Assembly: GCA_032622095.1 (NCBI GenBank)
Contig: CP136061.1
Location: forward strand, 117,252,754 to 117,316,753
Origin: Siphonodentalium dalli
Lineage: Eukaryota > Mollusca > Scaphopoda > Gadilida > Siphonodentaliidae
Direction of reading: 5' to 3'
DNA length: 64,000 nucleotides
The notes under the pieces are model-generated. The model did not search any database. It was not told where the DNA came from and was given only the letters and a program-made list of their open reading frames with translations. The position numbers and the translations under genes were made by a program. Of this stretch, positions 12,025-23,427 are shown piece by piece. The number at the start of each line of letters is the position of its first letter. Position 1 is the stretch's first letter.

Positions 12025-12275
12025 CTACTCATGATGAATCATCATAGCTATTCTTCCAAAGCAGTGTATGTCAACACTGATATTGTTAGTCATAATAGCC
12101 ATTCTTCCATAGCCATGTCTATTCCTGTCTTCTCGAGCTAGTTGTGCCCGCTTCACTGACAGCTCACATGAAAGTTCCACAGGCTGCATCACACTTGTAT
12201 ACCATGGTACAATATTTATGTCATCTGTATGCTGCACATGTACTGGTACAGTTCTGGTGCCAGTGTCAGAGCATA
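12025..12275 (-). CDS. Putative exon B of the captured gene fragment
   Basis: A pyrimidine-rich acceptor (TTCTTTTCAGAG) ends before 12275. With that cut, the phase matches the donor of the exon at 13278-13544 and the frame stays open for 82 more codons to a stop at 12025. The sequence begins ICSDTGTRTVPVHVQHT, contains ELSCELSVKR, and ends in a short internal repeat (GYGRMAIM and CFGRIAMM). The two Cys and the alternating hydrophobic residues suggest a secreted beta-rich domain, but no family is recognised and cytokine-like assignments could not be supported. Confidence 0.35.
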
Positions 12276-13128
12276 CTCTGAAAAGAAATGCATAAAATGC
12301 TATTTTTAAGAAAAGTAATATTTAAAACGTACATTATTTATCAGGTAAATAGTTGAAATTTATACGGGAAATTAATTATAACGCCATGGTTAATTAAGTT
12401 TATGTTTAGCATCATCAATTTGTCTAATGTTGAAATGATTAGTCGATAGTGTTGAAATGACTAGGGTATTTCATATTGGATGGCCCCCAGCCGACACCTA
12501 CTATATATATAGAACGATCAAAATACCACACATGATTATCAAAGTATTCGCTTAAAAATCAAGGATCTGCCCATTTTAATGTGTTGGATATGCAATTTTT
12601 CACAGCAGTTTGTCATTATAAATTTATTAAAATGCATATTTATCATTATATTTATGGATGTTGACAGCCTATAGTGACAGGAAAGTATCATGAACATCAC
12701 TCATAGGATATAAAGCTGGGTTAAACTTCAAAGTTGAAGTTATTTGCATGTGCGATCCTGACAAAGTAATGGAAGAGTCGATTGAATTTTTTTATTTGTA
12801 TAGCATTTTTTTGCAGCACTGGGTAGATTTTGTATAGCACTCCCTACCAATACCCGTCATTTTATTTTAAATTGGATAGTAGAAATTGGAAATGGCATCC
12901 CAAATTGCGATGCAAATCCAGTTAAATCGAGCCCTGAACAGTCATAAATACTATGGAGAGACTTCGAAATAGCTTCCTAACTTCTGGCAGCACAAACTCG
13001 TATTTGATTACATGTCCATGTCAGTTCAAGGATTGATTGGGGGATGACATTCAGCGGTGTTACTCTATACCAAGCAGGGATCACATATAAGGGTAACACA
13101 TTTATAAACTTCTTTTATTCGGCGTATA

Positions 13129-13234
13129 CAGTAATGCTCTAATTTGGCGTACAGTAATGCTCTAAGTAATTCAGCGGGTACAGTAATGCTCTAAGTAATC
13201 GACTTCTTAACCACGATTACTTAGGGCATTACTG
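13129..13234. mobile_element. Mariner-like MITE, rearranged ends
   Basis: The terminus TACAGTAATGCTCTAA occurs three times in tandem at 13127, 13145 and 13169, followed by a short stem and the opposite end GGGCATTACTG with TA after it. Most of the arms are missing. Confidence 0.55.
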
Positions 13235-13277
13235 TAACTCTGCATCGGTTGCACTGCAGAAACAACACAAGTCTTAC

Positions 13278-13544
13278 TGGCTACGTTTCCAAGTTTGGTG
13301 TCGTAGTTTGGAATATCGCTAATACTTTGACATGTCATGTTTAGTTTTGCCTTAATCTTTTTACATGACGGATGACCAGGTGGACACACAAGGGATCCAC
13401 AGCTGTATTCAAACTCGGACAATAAGTATGCGTGCCTGTATGTTTCAAAATCGAAAGATTGCAAAGTAGCTACTCTTGGGATCCAAATAAGCATAATAGT
13501 ACCCGTATGTTTATTAATTTTTAGAAAATATGCCACCCTGTTAC
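13278..13544 (-). CDS. Putative exon A of a captured gene fragment
   Basis: Open on the minus strand for 88 codons. A CATACAG acceptor precedes 13544 and a strong donor (GCCA|GTAAGA) follows at 13278, so the exon enters and leaves in the same phase. The product has an N-terminal hydrophobic patch (GTIMLIWIPRVATL) and a Cys cluster (CGSLVCPPGHPSCKK, then NMTC). No family is recognised. The DNA immediately upstream in the gene's sense (13560-13920) clearly resembles 49140-49490, the start of intron 2 of the mucin-like gene, and the intron phase is the same. It may therefore be a divergent relative or a duplicated piece carried by the CACTA-like block. A mariner-like MITE remnant abuts its 3' side. 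Expression is unknown. Confidence 0.4.
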
Positions 13545-13559
13545 CTGTATGGCGTTTAT

Positions 13560-13920
13560 ATGGGTCTGTATCGGTCTATTTTAAAGTGATGTGAATCACT
13601 GCGGAAGAATGATCAAATAAAAAAGAGAATTATCTTGCTCAAAGTAGTTATTTTTACAAATATTATATCCAAATTGGCAACGCTCATCGTTATTCTTATA
13701 CATTAATTAATGACAGTTATTCTCGAAGGTGAAACCATTTTCATTAGTTTATCACAGATAGTTGCATTCCAATTTGAGGAGTAAATATTTACAATTGAGT
13801 GTAGTTCAAATGATGATTTCTATGGATATGTACGGTCGATTTTCTTGAAATTATCGGCTATGTTACTAATATGATACATTCCTCCTGTTGACATAGTGCC
13901 TGAATGCTAACTTATCGGTT
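13560..13920. repeat. Segment duplicated from or to the mucin-gene intron 2
   Basis: Runs colinear with 49160-49490. Shared blocks include ATCTTGCT(C/G)AAAGTAGT, ATTTTTACAAATATTA, AAATATTTACAATTGAG, TGTAGTTCA, GTACGGTCGATTT and GTGCCTGAAT(G/A)CTA. Divergence is moderate, with small indels. Confidence 0.75.
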
Positions 13921-14083
13921 TCATATACCAAAACAAGTACATAATTATTTATGTCTTTAAAATTGGGATCATCAGGCTGGCTATACTGCAGGCATATGGA
14001 GCTATCACTTATGTCAGGAAACTCCAATGTCAAGCGTATTTGAGAAATATATGGATAGAATGAAACAAGTGTGTGAACTGGTT

Positions 14084-14189
14084 AACGTTATTGAATGAGT
14101 TTGTTGTGACACGATGGTAAAACGAGACCCGTAGGTTCAAATTTTACCTCGCGACACAAGTTCATACAACAAACACTTGCAATAACGTT
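14084..14189. repeat. Imperfect palindrome
   Basis: AACGTTATTGAATGAGTTTG pairs with AACACTTGCAATAACGTT, with a shared inner TTGTTGT/ACAACAA core. Confidence 0.5.
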
Positions 14190-14512
14190 TTTTTTATGCT
14201 CACACAACTGTGTTGTTCTTTGTTTATTGCACACTCTGAAGATTGGAACTTGTAATATGCTCAAATTTAGGTTGATATTGTTGCATTAATTCTGAACAAT
14301 GTGTTCTTTATGCAGACTAACCTCATGATTTAGTGAAGAAATGTTTTGTTTAATTTAGTTGGTGTTGCAATGACATGGTTTGTATTGTCCTTTTTTATTG
14401 AAGGTTTTAAAATCTTCTGTATTTTGCTGTATTATGCAAAAATAAACAAAGTGTGCAATAAATATGATTTATTGTATAGAATTTCAGACGACTTACTTTC
14501 AAGTTCCATGTT

Positions 14513-14604
14513 CAGTCCTCATTATTGGCTATGGCAAAATGGGCCATGGCAAAGGGTTGCCGTAGCAGATTGCCGAAGCCAAACAATCTGAATTAAAAGG
14601 GCTG
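14513..14604. mobile_element. Short MITE, CAGYCYTC family, copy 2
   Basis: CAGTCCTCATTATTGGC ... TGAATTAAAAGGGCTG. CATGTT is repeated exactly on both flanks (14507-14512 and 14605-14610), confirming a 6-bp duplication for this family. Confidence 0.75.
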
Positions 14605-14959
14605 CATGTTGGAACTTGCTACCCTAGCCTGTACTATTATTCCGCACTGTACTCTTATTAATTTATCAGATTCAGAGCTTGAAATTATGAAAAATGTCCC
14701 ATGACAAATTTAATGCTGTGGTATGTTAGCAGGTCCAGAACTTTCCCAAATTTCTGTATATGCGTCAATCGGTGTGTATACATCTATGGGACTATAGTTT
14801 TGTTATGAAAGACATGGACCTATTTTTTTTGGTCAAATCAGATCTTTATTGATAAAAACCTACTGTGTAACTGACTGTGTAAGCAATTCAATTAAAAACA
14901 AGGGGTACACATCTAAGATGCTATGTCGAGTTTATTGGAAGTCAAAAAAAAAATTCTGC

Positions 14960-15560
14960 CAACAAGTTGGCAATAAGGCCCACACAAGGCCCAAAAAGTT
15001 GGACAAACCTGGTTTTGAACTCGTCCGAGATATTGTTGCAATAGACTCATATACCAAATATTGTTTAAATCAGTTAATATTTCATCGAGTTATCGCGGTA
15101 ACGGTGATAACATTGCTAAAAATAGACAAACTAAGACCCATAACTCCGCGAAAAAAATTCAGACAAACCTGGTTCTCGAACTTGTCCGAGATATTGTTGC
15201 AGGAGACTCATATCCCAAATATTGTTGAAATTGGTTAATATTTCATCGAGTCATCGCGCCAACAGTGATAAAATTGCTAAAAATAGACGAACTAAGACCC
15301 ATAACTCTGCGAAAAAAAATTCGGGACAAACCTGATTTTCGAACTCGTCCGAGATATTGTTGCAGGAGACTCATATCCCAAATATTGTTGAAATCGGTTA
15401 ATATTTCATCGAGTTATAGCGCTAACGGTGATAACATTGCTAAAAATAGACAAACTAAGACCCATAACTCCGGAAAAAAAATTCGGACAAACCTGGTTTT
15501 CGAACTCGTCTGATATATTTTTGCAAGAGTCTCATATTGGTTAATATTTGCGTGAGTTAT
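14960..15560 (+). repeat. Tandem repeat (~150 bp unit, about 4 copies)
   Basis: Units share GACAAACCTGGTTTTCGAAC, CGTCCGAGATATTGTTGC, ATATTTCATCGAGTTATCG and AGACCCATAACTC. Short open frames here are by-products of the repeat. Confidence 0.75.
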
Positions 15561-16897
15561 CGCGCTAACGGTGAAAAACTAGTCATCAAAGATGGATAAC
15601 TCTTGTCAAAAAGTTTGGATGTGACCCATTTTCTACGCACAGTAAATAGTCATTGGGAGCAACTCACATAAAAAAAAAAATTTGAATCCGTTAACACATG
15701 TCAAAGTTATAAGGCATTCTTTAGGTCCGTCCGCCCGCCGCCCGCCAACCGTCCCTCGTCAAACCATAAGTCGAGTTTTTGAAAAACTCGACTAATAAAA
15801 GGTCGCTGACCAAAATTTCCCCTAATGGTTTGAAGGATTTATGGGTTTCAAATGCCAATACTACATTCTGTCTTTAAATGTGTAAAAGTGTCGAGAAAGG
15901 GCCAATATATAAACTCGAAAATAAAAAAACATAAAAAAATAAGTCGAAAATTGCAATAACTCTGCCAAAATTACTCAAAAGTCGCAGGTGAGCAGGTTCT
16001 CATTCTGGTTGACATCGGTGAAGTTTAAAAAAAATTGACTGGAAAATGAAGGAATACAGGCTCGGACAAAGTTCTGGATGGACACACGGAGGGACACAAG
16101 GACAAGGGTCATTACTATATAGTCCTCCAATGGAATGTCGGAGGACAAAAATATGTCCTACCTGTTTTAAGCCAATCAATTATCAGTCTGTCCTTAACTG
16201 CTGTCTCTATCTGAAGATGATGTTAAGTACATCTTCTAAATCTGTAAATTAAGATATAACCACATTTTACCATATATTCAGGTCAGCTAACATATACATA
16301 TATTAAATTATTGGCTTTGACGCATAAAATTTCACCTTTCCTAATGTGCTTTGCCTCTAATTACATGTATGATTATATATGCACACTAAGCATATACCTC
16401 TATATAGAACTAAACAACCTATTGCAGAAATTTCGTTCAAAACTGAGGTGATATGTCATGTGTAGATTCTATCAATTAGTATATAGGTGGATAGATGTAT
16501 ATACACCAATTGGCATATATAAGTTATAATGCCGATTGGACTCATGGAGTATATGTATACAGCAAATGGGGAAATTGCTCCACGTGATAATGAGATAAAA
16601 TGTTTCCAAAACGGCATTTCTCTAGCCGCAATACGTAACTTTGTTAAAAGTTACGATGGTCCTGTAACTATCTGGATAGAGCCAAGGAAACCTTATTTTT
16701 AACAGAAACAAGAACTTTCCCAGATATCCTGTCTGTGATAAAGTGCTGCGATCCAGACAAATTTATAGTGCCCTAGTACTGTATATGAAAATGAGAGATT
16801 GGTATATAAACAGTAATATCAAGTGAGAATAATGATGAACTAATATAAGCAAATGTGGAATACTACTAGTAACTAGTAGTATATGCATCAAAATTAA
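15561..16897. other. Noncoding stretch
   Basis: Contains a short hairpin-forming stretch near 15760-15795 (CGAGTTTTTGAAAAACTCG) and AT-rich filler. No gene seen. Confidence 0.45.
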
Positions 16898-17146
16898 TTA
16901 ACCCTTTCATAACAATCGCTGGTGCAGCAGTAAACATCCAATGCCAGTGCATTCTCCTATATATACCAGTTTACCATAGGGAGCCAGGCATATTTAAGAG
17001 AATGCAAGGTCAAGGTAACTATTGATAGGCCAGTGTATTCTCTTACATATGTGAGGCTCCCAATGGGAGACTCGCTTATTTAAGAGAATGAATTGGCACA
17101 GGGTTTTTCGCAAAATTTTAGGAAACTCCAGTCATGAAAGGGTTAA
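16898..17146. mobile_element. piggyBac-like MITE
   Basis: TTAACCCTTTCATAAC ... CAGTCATGAAAGGGTTAA. Inner words TGCCAGTGCATTCTC and TTTAAGAGAATG form further hairpins. Confidence 0.75.
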
Positions 17147-17764
17147 GCAAGTACCTTACTCCTATTTAAATTCACGCAGTACTACTACCCATCGGCGGCG
17201 ATGAGCGAACATAATAATACGATTTGTGAGTTTATACCAAACAATCGGAAAAATAAGAGGGCTATTTAGATAGTTATTTGACAATTATATTTACATGTGG
17301 GCAAACAATCGAAACATATGTACATGTAAAGCGTCAAATCATGGATTGATCTTTGATGTTGATAACTTGCAATGCTTCTAAGAAATATATATTTGATTGT
17401 ATCAAAAGCAATAAAGTGAATCGCGAAATGTATTGATCATATTGTGGGTTTGTATTGTGAAAGATATTACAGAAGCTGCGAAACAATAGCACTAAACTGT
17501 TTGAATGATTTGTTCAATGAACGGTCACTTACAACTATCTAGAGACTTCAGGGACGGTACCCTCCCCTATATTCAGCGACCAGATGATCTCCAGTATATG
17601 TTTCATCACTGAAGTAGAGCACCTTGTACATGAACATGTAGCTGGATTGGAGATTGCTGTCTTGACCCTTCACACTTGCCCTCATGCCAGTTTGTTCCTC
17701 CTACAAAAGAGATCATAATTAATGTATTGCAATAATAACATCTTACGTGTACCGTTAACTGTTG

Positions 17765-17877
17765 TCAAGAGCTTTCCGATGAATGACAACAAGCCATATT
17801 TCCGACTAAATCCTGAAAAGTTACTGTTACCCATAATTCTGCTGCGGTTAAGGAGACCATTACTTTGGGCATAACTG
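17765..17877 (-). mobile_element. Mariner-like MITE, single arm
   Basis: Only one arm of the fold-back family is present: GAGCTTTCCGATGAATG through CCATAATTCTGCTGCGG to GGGCATAACTG, followed by TA. Confidence 0.6.
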
Positions 17878-18096
17878 TATATAATGCAAATCAATCCATA
17901 TAGACAATCGCATGGCAAATCAAGTTTCTAATTACTAGTATGGCTATTAATATAATGAATATACTAGTATGGGTTATTCTTAGCTAATAGTATATCATTG
18001 TATGTCATATTAGAGCTGACTCTGAAATAGTATGGAATCTAAAGAGGTTTGCCGAACGGTGCTTGACAGTGAGTTCGAGTGGGACTGAATATTGTG

Positions 18097-18948
18097 TAGG
18101 GGTGCGAGATATCACCGGTGCACTGGTGTATCGCGAATCAGAGTTCTACGATACATGCACCGGTTCCATAGCCAAAAAATTGTGCATCGCGATACACAAT
18201 TCTGTTCATCTATTACCGGTGTCCATTATTCGTTACGCTGGAGAATAAGAATTAAATACAACGGCATGCAAAGAAGCATGATAAAGTCATTCTACTTCAT
18301 AGCACCGATTAAATAGGTCAGCCACCTGTTCGTCGGTCATGCGCGTGGGCATTGTTGTTTTTGTGTAAAGTTTGATATACCATTGTCACCGTTGGCACAC
18401 AGAAGAGTTCGTTCATAGAAATGATGTCACCAAAAGGCTCAAAATGTACATCATGCTAATCATTTGTCGTTCATTGGAGTTGAACTGCATATTAGAGAAT
18501 TAAATCGTTCCGTTAACAGTCACCGATACCCAATTGACATAAACGTGTCTCATCGCGAGACTCGTAGTAAACCGCGTCAATACAGACAGCGTTCCGAACT
18601 TCCGACGTGGTATTTTTGAATTACTCCCCCTGGACTGTATTTAAATGAATTAAACAACAAACGTGGTTATGTTTTTGTACTTGAAAGTCGTGTAATCCCA
18701 TACGACCTTGGCCTTGTATAAAACATTCCAATGAACTGAAGTAGCTGGTACTGAAGGATTAATCAAATTAATGAACTATTAAATAATGACTATGATTGAA
18801 TATATGTTTTTTTTCAACCAATTCATGAATTCCATATGAAGGGCTGCATCCAGAAATACTAGGGTATCGTATCTAGATAAGTATTGTATCGCGACCGCAT
18901 ATCGCGATATGTATCGTATCGCGACACTGGTAGTACCTCCCACCCCTA
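18097..18948. mobile_element. hAT-like MITE (852 bp)
   Basis: The left TAGGGGTGCGAGATATCACC and the inverted right TTAGGGGTGGGAGGTA are related. The flanks are ATATTGTG and ATATTTTG, an 8-bp duplication with one change, the size used by hAT elements. Inner GTATCGCGA/TCGCGATA words repeat. No transposase. Confidence 0.65.
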
Positions 18949-19379
18949 ATATTTTGTGCAAACTTTAAAGCATATATATATTAATTAGTTTATAATAGAT
19001 AATTCATAAATACCTGTGAAAAATTCAACCAGATTCCTCAAGCCTTGATATTCCAACCACCATGAATCATCTGTGATCGTCCACTCCATTGTACAGACGT
19101 CATAAACGAGTCGAAATTTTGCATGGAAATGATGCAATTATTTGTAGACCAGAATATTGTTGTTTTTAAAAGATGCTTCAAAAATGGCACGCAGTCAGCA
19201 AAAAAAATAGATGTTCCACATTAACAATTTTGGATTTTAATACAGAATCTTGAATTATTTAAAAGCAGACTGTCCCCATGTTATCTGTAGAATTGTAGCT
19301 CATATATATCAAGACTAAACACGCTGAATGAATATTCTAGCTTCACAGACGACCATGATGATGCAAATGCTTGTGTATA

Positions 19380-19631
19380 CAGTAATGCCCTAATTAATCA
19401 ACTCCCTAACCACAGCAGAATTATGGGTAACTTTTCAGGATTTAGTCGGAAATATGGCTTGTTGCCATTCATCGGAAAGCTCTCCTAGAAATATGGCTTG
19501 TTGCCATTCATCAGAAAGCTCTCTGCGAGAGCTTTCCAATAAATAGCAACAAGCCATATTTCCGACTAAATCCTGAAAAGTTACCCATAATTCTGCTGTG
19601 GTTAGGGAGTCAATTAATTATGGCATTACTG
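19380..19631. mobile_element. Mariner-like fold-back MITE, copy
   Basis: Full hairpin CAGTAATGCCCTAATTAATC ... ATGGCATTACTG with TA on both sides. The loop carries an extra tandem copy of ATATGGCTTGTTGCC. Confidence 0.8.
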
Positions 19632-19633
19632 TA

Positions 19634-21331
19634 GTAGTGATTACCAGTCAACATAGAACATTACTTGACCCAGATAATGATGATTTAATTTTAAATTAAT
19701 ACGATATCCATTATTATGAAGATTTTAATTTTGATTACTTATTATATACTAGAGGTTCCAATTTCATCACTTTCACATAAATGCAGAAGTTATCACATTG
19801 TGACAATTGTATACCATTGTGAATTTTAAGAACCACTAAATTTGTTATTTTGTATTAAACTTAAACTGCCGGTATGGGCCTAAATGAATGGTCAACACTT
19901 GGGATTTGTTCGACTACATGTATATTTTATATCTATAGTTGCTCTATATATATAGTGAATTTATATGATGATGAAGATGATAAAGTGGAGACGATGGTGA
20001 AGATGAGTTTATAGATAAAAACAAAAGGATTCCAATATACTTTTATATTGCCAAGCTAAATTTTACATGTCTATGCTCACCATTATGGCATATCTGACAT
20101 CAATGAATCAAGATAATTATTTCATTGTGTCAATAGTTGCGACTGGATCTGGACACTATATTTTTGAGTCAGTCATATGACAACAAAGGGTGAGTTAATG
20201 AACCCCAAGCACACAAGTCCCTCACATAAAAGTCATATCTCTAACTGTATATATGATTACAAGTCTAAAATAATTCAGGAACAATCAAAGTAAACTGTTA
20301 GAAGTTTTTGACAAAATGTGAATGATATTTACGAGGATGTGCAATGATCTCTGTATGAGAACATATGAAACTAACCACAATTTTTTACCCATATATACTT
20401 AGTGTTGATTTGCGAAAATTCCCCCCTGTAATATTATTGAGCCCCCATACTATTATTTATTTTAAAGGAAATTTCACCCCTGTACTATTATTCCGCCCCT
20501 ACTATTATTTGGATCCCGAGAGTAGCATATACATTGTAACTGCTTGAAATTTAGCACCAGCTGTCAAAGCCACCTCGCCTTTTAACGATCGACATGAGGA
20601 TTTTTGGATCAATTCCAAGTCACCTCGCCATATCGCTTCATGACATGAGGATCTTTCGAGAGCTGTGCCTTGAGCAGTTTTAATATGAGATTGAGACACA
20701 AAAGTACTTTCAACTTTGAATCATCAGATCATGCAACTTGAAAGATCACGGGACCCCAATTTTAAATTTGCATGGTTGAATGAAGCTATTACTATTAGTC
20801 AAAATACATTGTTCTGAACAACAAATCTGGAAAAACAATTGCCATACAGCCTACAGGTACATGCGAGTTCACTTGTGAGCAAGTCACCCAATTTCGATGC
20901 ACATTTATTGATTCAAAATTATTTCTGGGTATTCATCTCTGAACAGACTGAATTTAAAACAACTAATACTGATGCCGTACGTCAGTTGTCACATTGACAT
21001 TGTGTAATATATTAATTATTTTGTCGGCAAACACGACGATGATGATGATGATGATGACATTGACTGACTGATGTTAGACGATAAACGATGATGATAAAAA
21101 AACTTTAAAATTCATGAAATCTCACGCCAAGGTGAAGGTCAATGAGGACTCCAGAGGGGTAATTTAAAAAATGGGAATATTTGAGCAACTAATACGGAAA
21201 TTACGATGTTCTGTTTAGTTACTTAGAAGTTAGATTTTCATCAAATTGTTAATAACATACTATCATACTATGATACTAGTAAAGATGATGATGTAAATAT
21301 TTCAAATCTAAAGTACTAGTAGTCATACGTA
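19634..21331. other. Noncoding stretch with small repeats
   Basis: Holds a GAT microsatellite (21039-21058) and a CCCCTGTACTATTATT repeat (20425-20515) that recurs at 33282-33380. No gene seen. Confidence 0.45.
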
Positions 21332-21936
21332 TTAAAGGGGTACTGTACCCAAGATGTTGTTGTTGGTTTCTATAATCCCCGAGTCGGAGAATAATGTAAC
21401 AACTTTTCAATTTTTTGAAAGTTTGTTGAGTACGAAGTATTGTTACGGATGGCAAATTTACCGGAATGCAAAAATACAAATTGTCGTTGTCGAGTAATTT
21501 TTGTAAAGTTTTCAACCAAATGAATCAAATAAACATTATATTATATGGTTAGTAGTCCCATATACTCATTTAAGTTAGTGTACCGTCACTAGTCAATGAA
21601 TGGCTTGGGTTTTCTCCCCGTATAAGCATAATGTTTCAAACGATCGTGTGTGCAATTGTTTTCCTAATCCGGTATCCCTCAATTATAATTTGATTACGTT
21701 TTGTACACGGAAATTCGAATTTTAAGAGACGCCATTTTATGGCTGGAGCCATAAAATCAATTTATATTAAATTATTAACTTTTAAATTATTAAATTTTAA
21801 GATAGCCTATTAAGTTAACCTGCGCGTTTACAGAATACATCTTCGACTCAAATTACTTATATTTCTATATAGTATCGATAATAGATCGTTGTTATCACCG
21901 GGAATTTATTGAAAATGGCGTACAGTACCCCTTTAA
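21332..21936. mobile_element. TTAA-flanked MITE, GGGGTACTGTAC family
   Basis: TTAAAGGGGTACTGTACCC on the left and GCGTACAGTACCCCTTTAA on the right. TTAA at both ends, about 600 bp of noncoding interior. Confidence 0.7.
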
Positions 21937-22556
21937 GTAATACTAATAGCAATATAATTTACCGTTAATTAATATGTTATAGTACTTGCAAGATCTTTCA
22001 ATGAAATTCCAATTTCCACATCTAAATGTCCTAAATGATATATCAATGATGAATGATAGTAAATAAAAAATCCGCCCTCGCTTCGGGATGAAGGACGTGT
22101 AGCTAATTTCACTGCCATTTTTCAGGCGGCGCTGGTTAGGAACATAAATTATAGTCCGGGGAAAATAATAAAATATATAGGCTAGATGATAATGGCATCA
22201 TGCATAATACTAGTCTATAGTAATCAAATGAAAATGATGTAAATTATTAATTTAATTATTCAAAATCTAAAGTAAAGTTGGCCTACCTAGTCAAGAATAG
22301 TAGCCTACGATTTATGTTGGTGTTTTCAATGAAATTTCACAACTTAATGAAAAATAATGAAGTCAAAACATTGCCGCGTTTCCGTTACCACGATTCCGAC
22401 ATGTGGACAGTCTGTAATTACATGAAAATTCCATGATTCCAATGGATAAAGAATAGTTTACTTTCCAAGCATTGAGACAAAATGGCGTCACGGTCGAAAA
22501 AATGACGCTGCGAAAAAATGACGTTGCACATCGGCACGTGATCGCTACATACGCCA

Positions 22557-22718
22557 CGTTACTCTTTATTTGAGTACTTATTAATCAATTGTACTCTTTT
22601 ATAGTGTAATTAGTTGTCGCGCGCCATACGTCTTGTGGCATTTCTACACAATGGATGTGTAAATACGATATCTACAAAATAATAGAGTACACGTTTCTAC
22701 TCTTTATTTATTTCCGTG
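22557..22718 (-). repeat. Right subterminal repeat field of the CACTA-like element
   Basis: Contains ACTCTTTAT, GTACTCTTTTA, TTTCTACACA, AGAGTACAC and TTCTACTCTTTAT, the inverted counterparts of the words at 1145-1515. It is shorter than the left field, about 160 bp. Confidence 0.65.
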
Positions 22719-22720
22719 TG

Positions 22721-23202
22721 TATAAAACCTCAGATCTCAGTCATCTAACATCGTTCTCGGCCCCCGGAGGATGTAGAGGTATCGGGACTGTTGGGGACAG
22801 ATTAGTCGTTACGTGTCCCGATGATAGTTGTGTACGTGCGCTAACAACGATTGGTGACGTCATTGCTCAGTCTCACACGTCTTCAAGCGTCCATGGGGTC
22901 TGACTGTATCACCGGAGGCTGACGCCTTGTTCGTTACGGATAGTGAAGCAGATCAGGTGGTAGTGTTGTCCTCGGATCTCACGACACATCTCAGAAGGAT
23001 ACCGTGTGGCGGATCTTTTACGATCGGTGTGTGCGTGTTTGGAGACAACATTTACGTCTGTAACTGCAACAGTAATCAAGTGATGGAACTGAGCCGTGAC
23101 GGACAACATAGTCGCTCAGTAATTAATATCAATAATAAATCCCATCGATATATGCGTCAATCCTGCAAGTATGTGCTTCATGGTTTCAAATGTGCGGAAT
23201 GA
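22721..23202 (+). pseudogene. TRIM-like gene, NHL propeller 3' part
   Basis: The frame that breaks at 1144 resumes here: GTG at 22718-22720 followed by TATAAAACC continues the interrupted blade (VYKTSDLSHLTSF). Two or three more NHL-type blades follow, with strand cores such as DRLVVTCPDDSCVRAL, DALFVTDSEADQVVVL and DNIYVCNCNSNQVMEL, each followed by a turn and Asp/Gly. A one-base frameshift in the GGGG run near 22893-22896 moves the reading from frame 2 to frame 1, and the second frame stops at 23200-23202. A degraded extra copy of the last blade lies at about 23282-23345 (ACTAATCAAGTGATGGA followed by ACGGACAACATA). The β-propeller would be the ligand-binding C-terminus of a TRIM-NHL protein. 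The split, frameshifts and shortened end indicate a relic. Confidence 0.75.
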
Positions 23203-23427
23203 CTCTATTGCATCATACAAGGGCCTTGTATAGAACATCTAGAGAACTGTATGTTAATACATGTTATACGATTTCGTTATCAGCTTACACATCTCCAGCA
23301 GTGACACTAATCAAGTGATGGACTGTATCATGACGGATACGGACAACATACAAGTTAATGACCCGTCTGAATGTGTTTCGCGGCACCATATTGGTGTAAA
23401 TAATGCACATAAACAGATTGTATAATC

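Larger units (their letters stand above)
1145..22718. mobile_element. Giant CACTA-like (EnSpm) DNA transposon, non-autonomous
   Basis: The left end reads CACTGAAAAAACATAAG and the inverted right end CACGGAAATAAATAAAG; about 19 of the first 26 positions match. TG flanks both sides (1143-1144 and 22719-22720), a 2-bp target duplication of the size known for CACTA elements. Both ends carry dense short repeats (GTGTAGA, GAGTAGA, GTGTACA), as CACTA subterminal regions do. The strongest evidence is functional: deleting 1145-22720 rejoins the TRIM-like NHL blade in frame. The block has no open frame above about 130 codons and no transposase-like motif. It has grown by nested MITEs, hAT and TTAA elements and a 1.8-kb fold-back. 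Alternative: a very large intron whose borders look like transposon ends by chance; this is less likely because the borders lack GT/AG and the left border runs into a stop. Confidence 0.72.

Noticed and set aside
12025-13544. Possible IL-17 or cystine-knot cytokine from the two exons.
   Set aside because: Cys spacing and the usual motif residues do not match well enough; left as unknown.
14849-15513. 129- and 82-codon frames with basic composition.
   Set aside because: They are read-through of the ~150-bp tandem repeat in slightly different registers.
1145-22720. Ordinary long intron of the TRIM-like gene.
   Set aside because: Borders lack GT/AG, the left edge enters a stop, and CACTA-like tips with TG flanks and subterminal repeats explain the junction better; not fully excluded.
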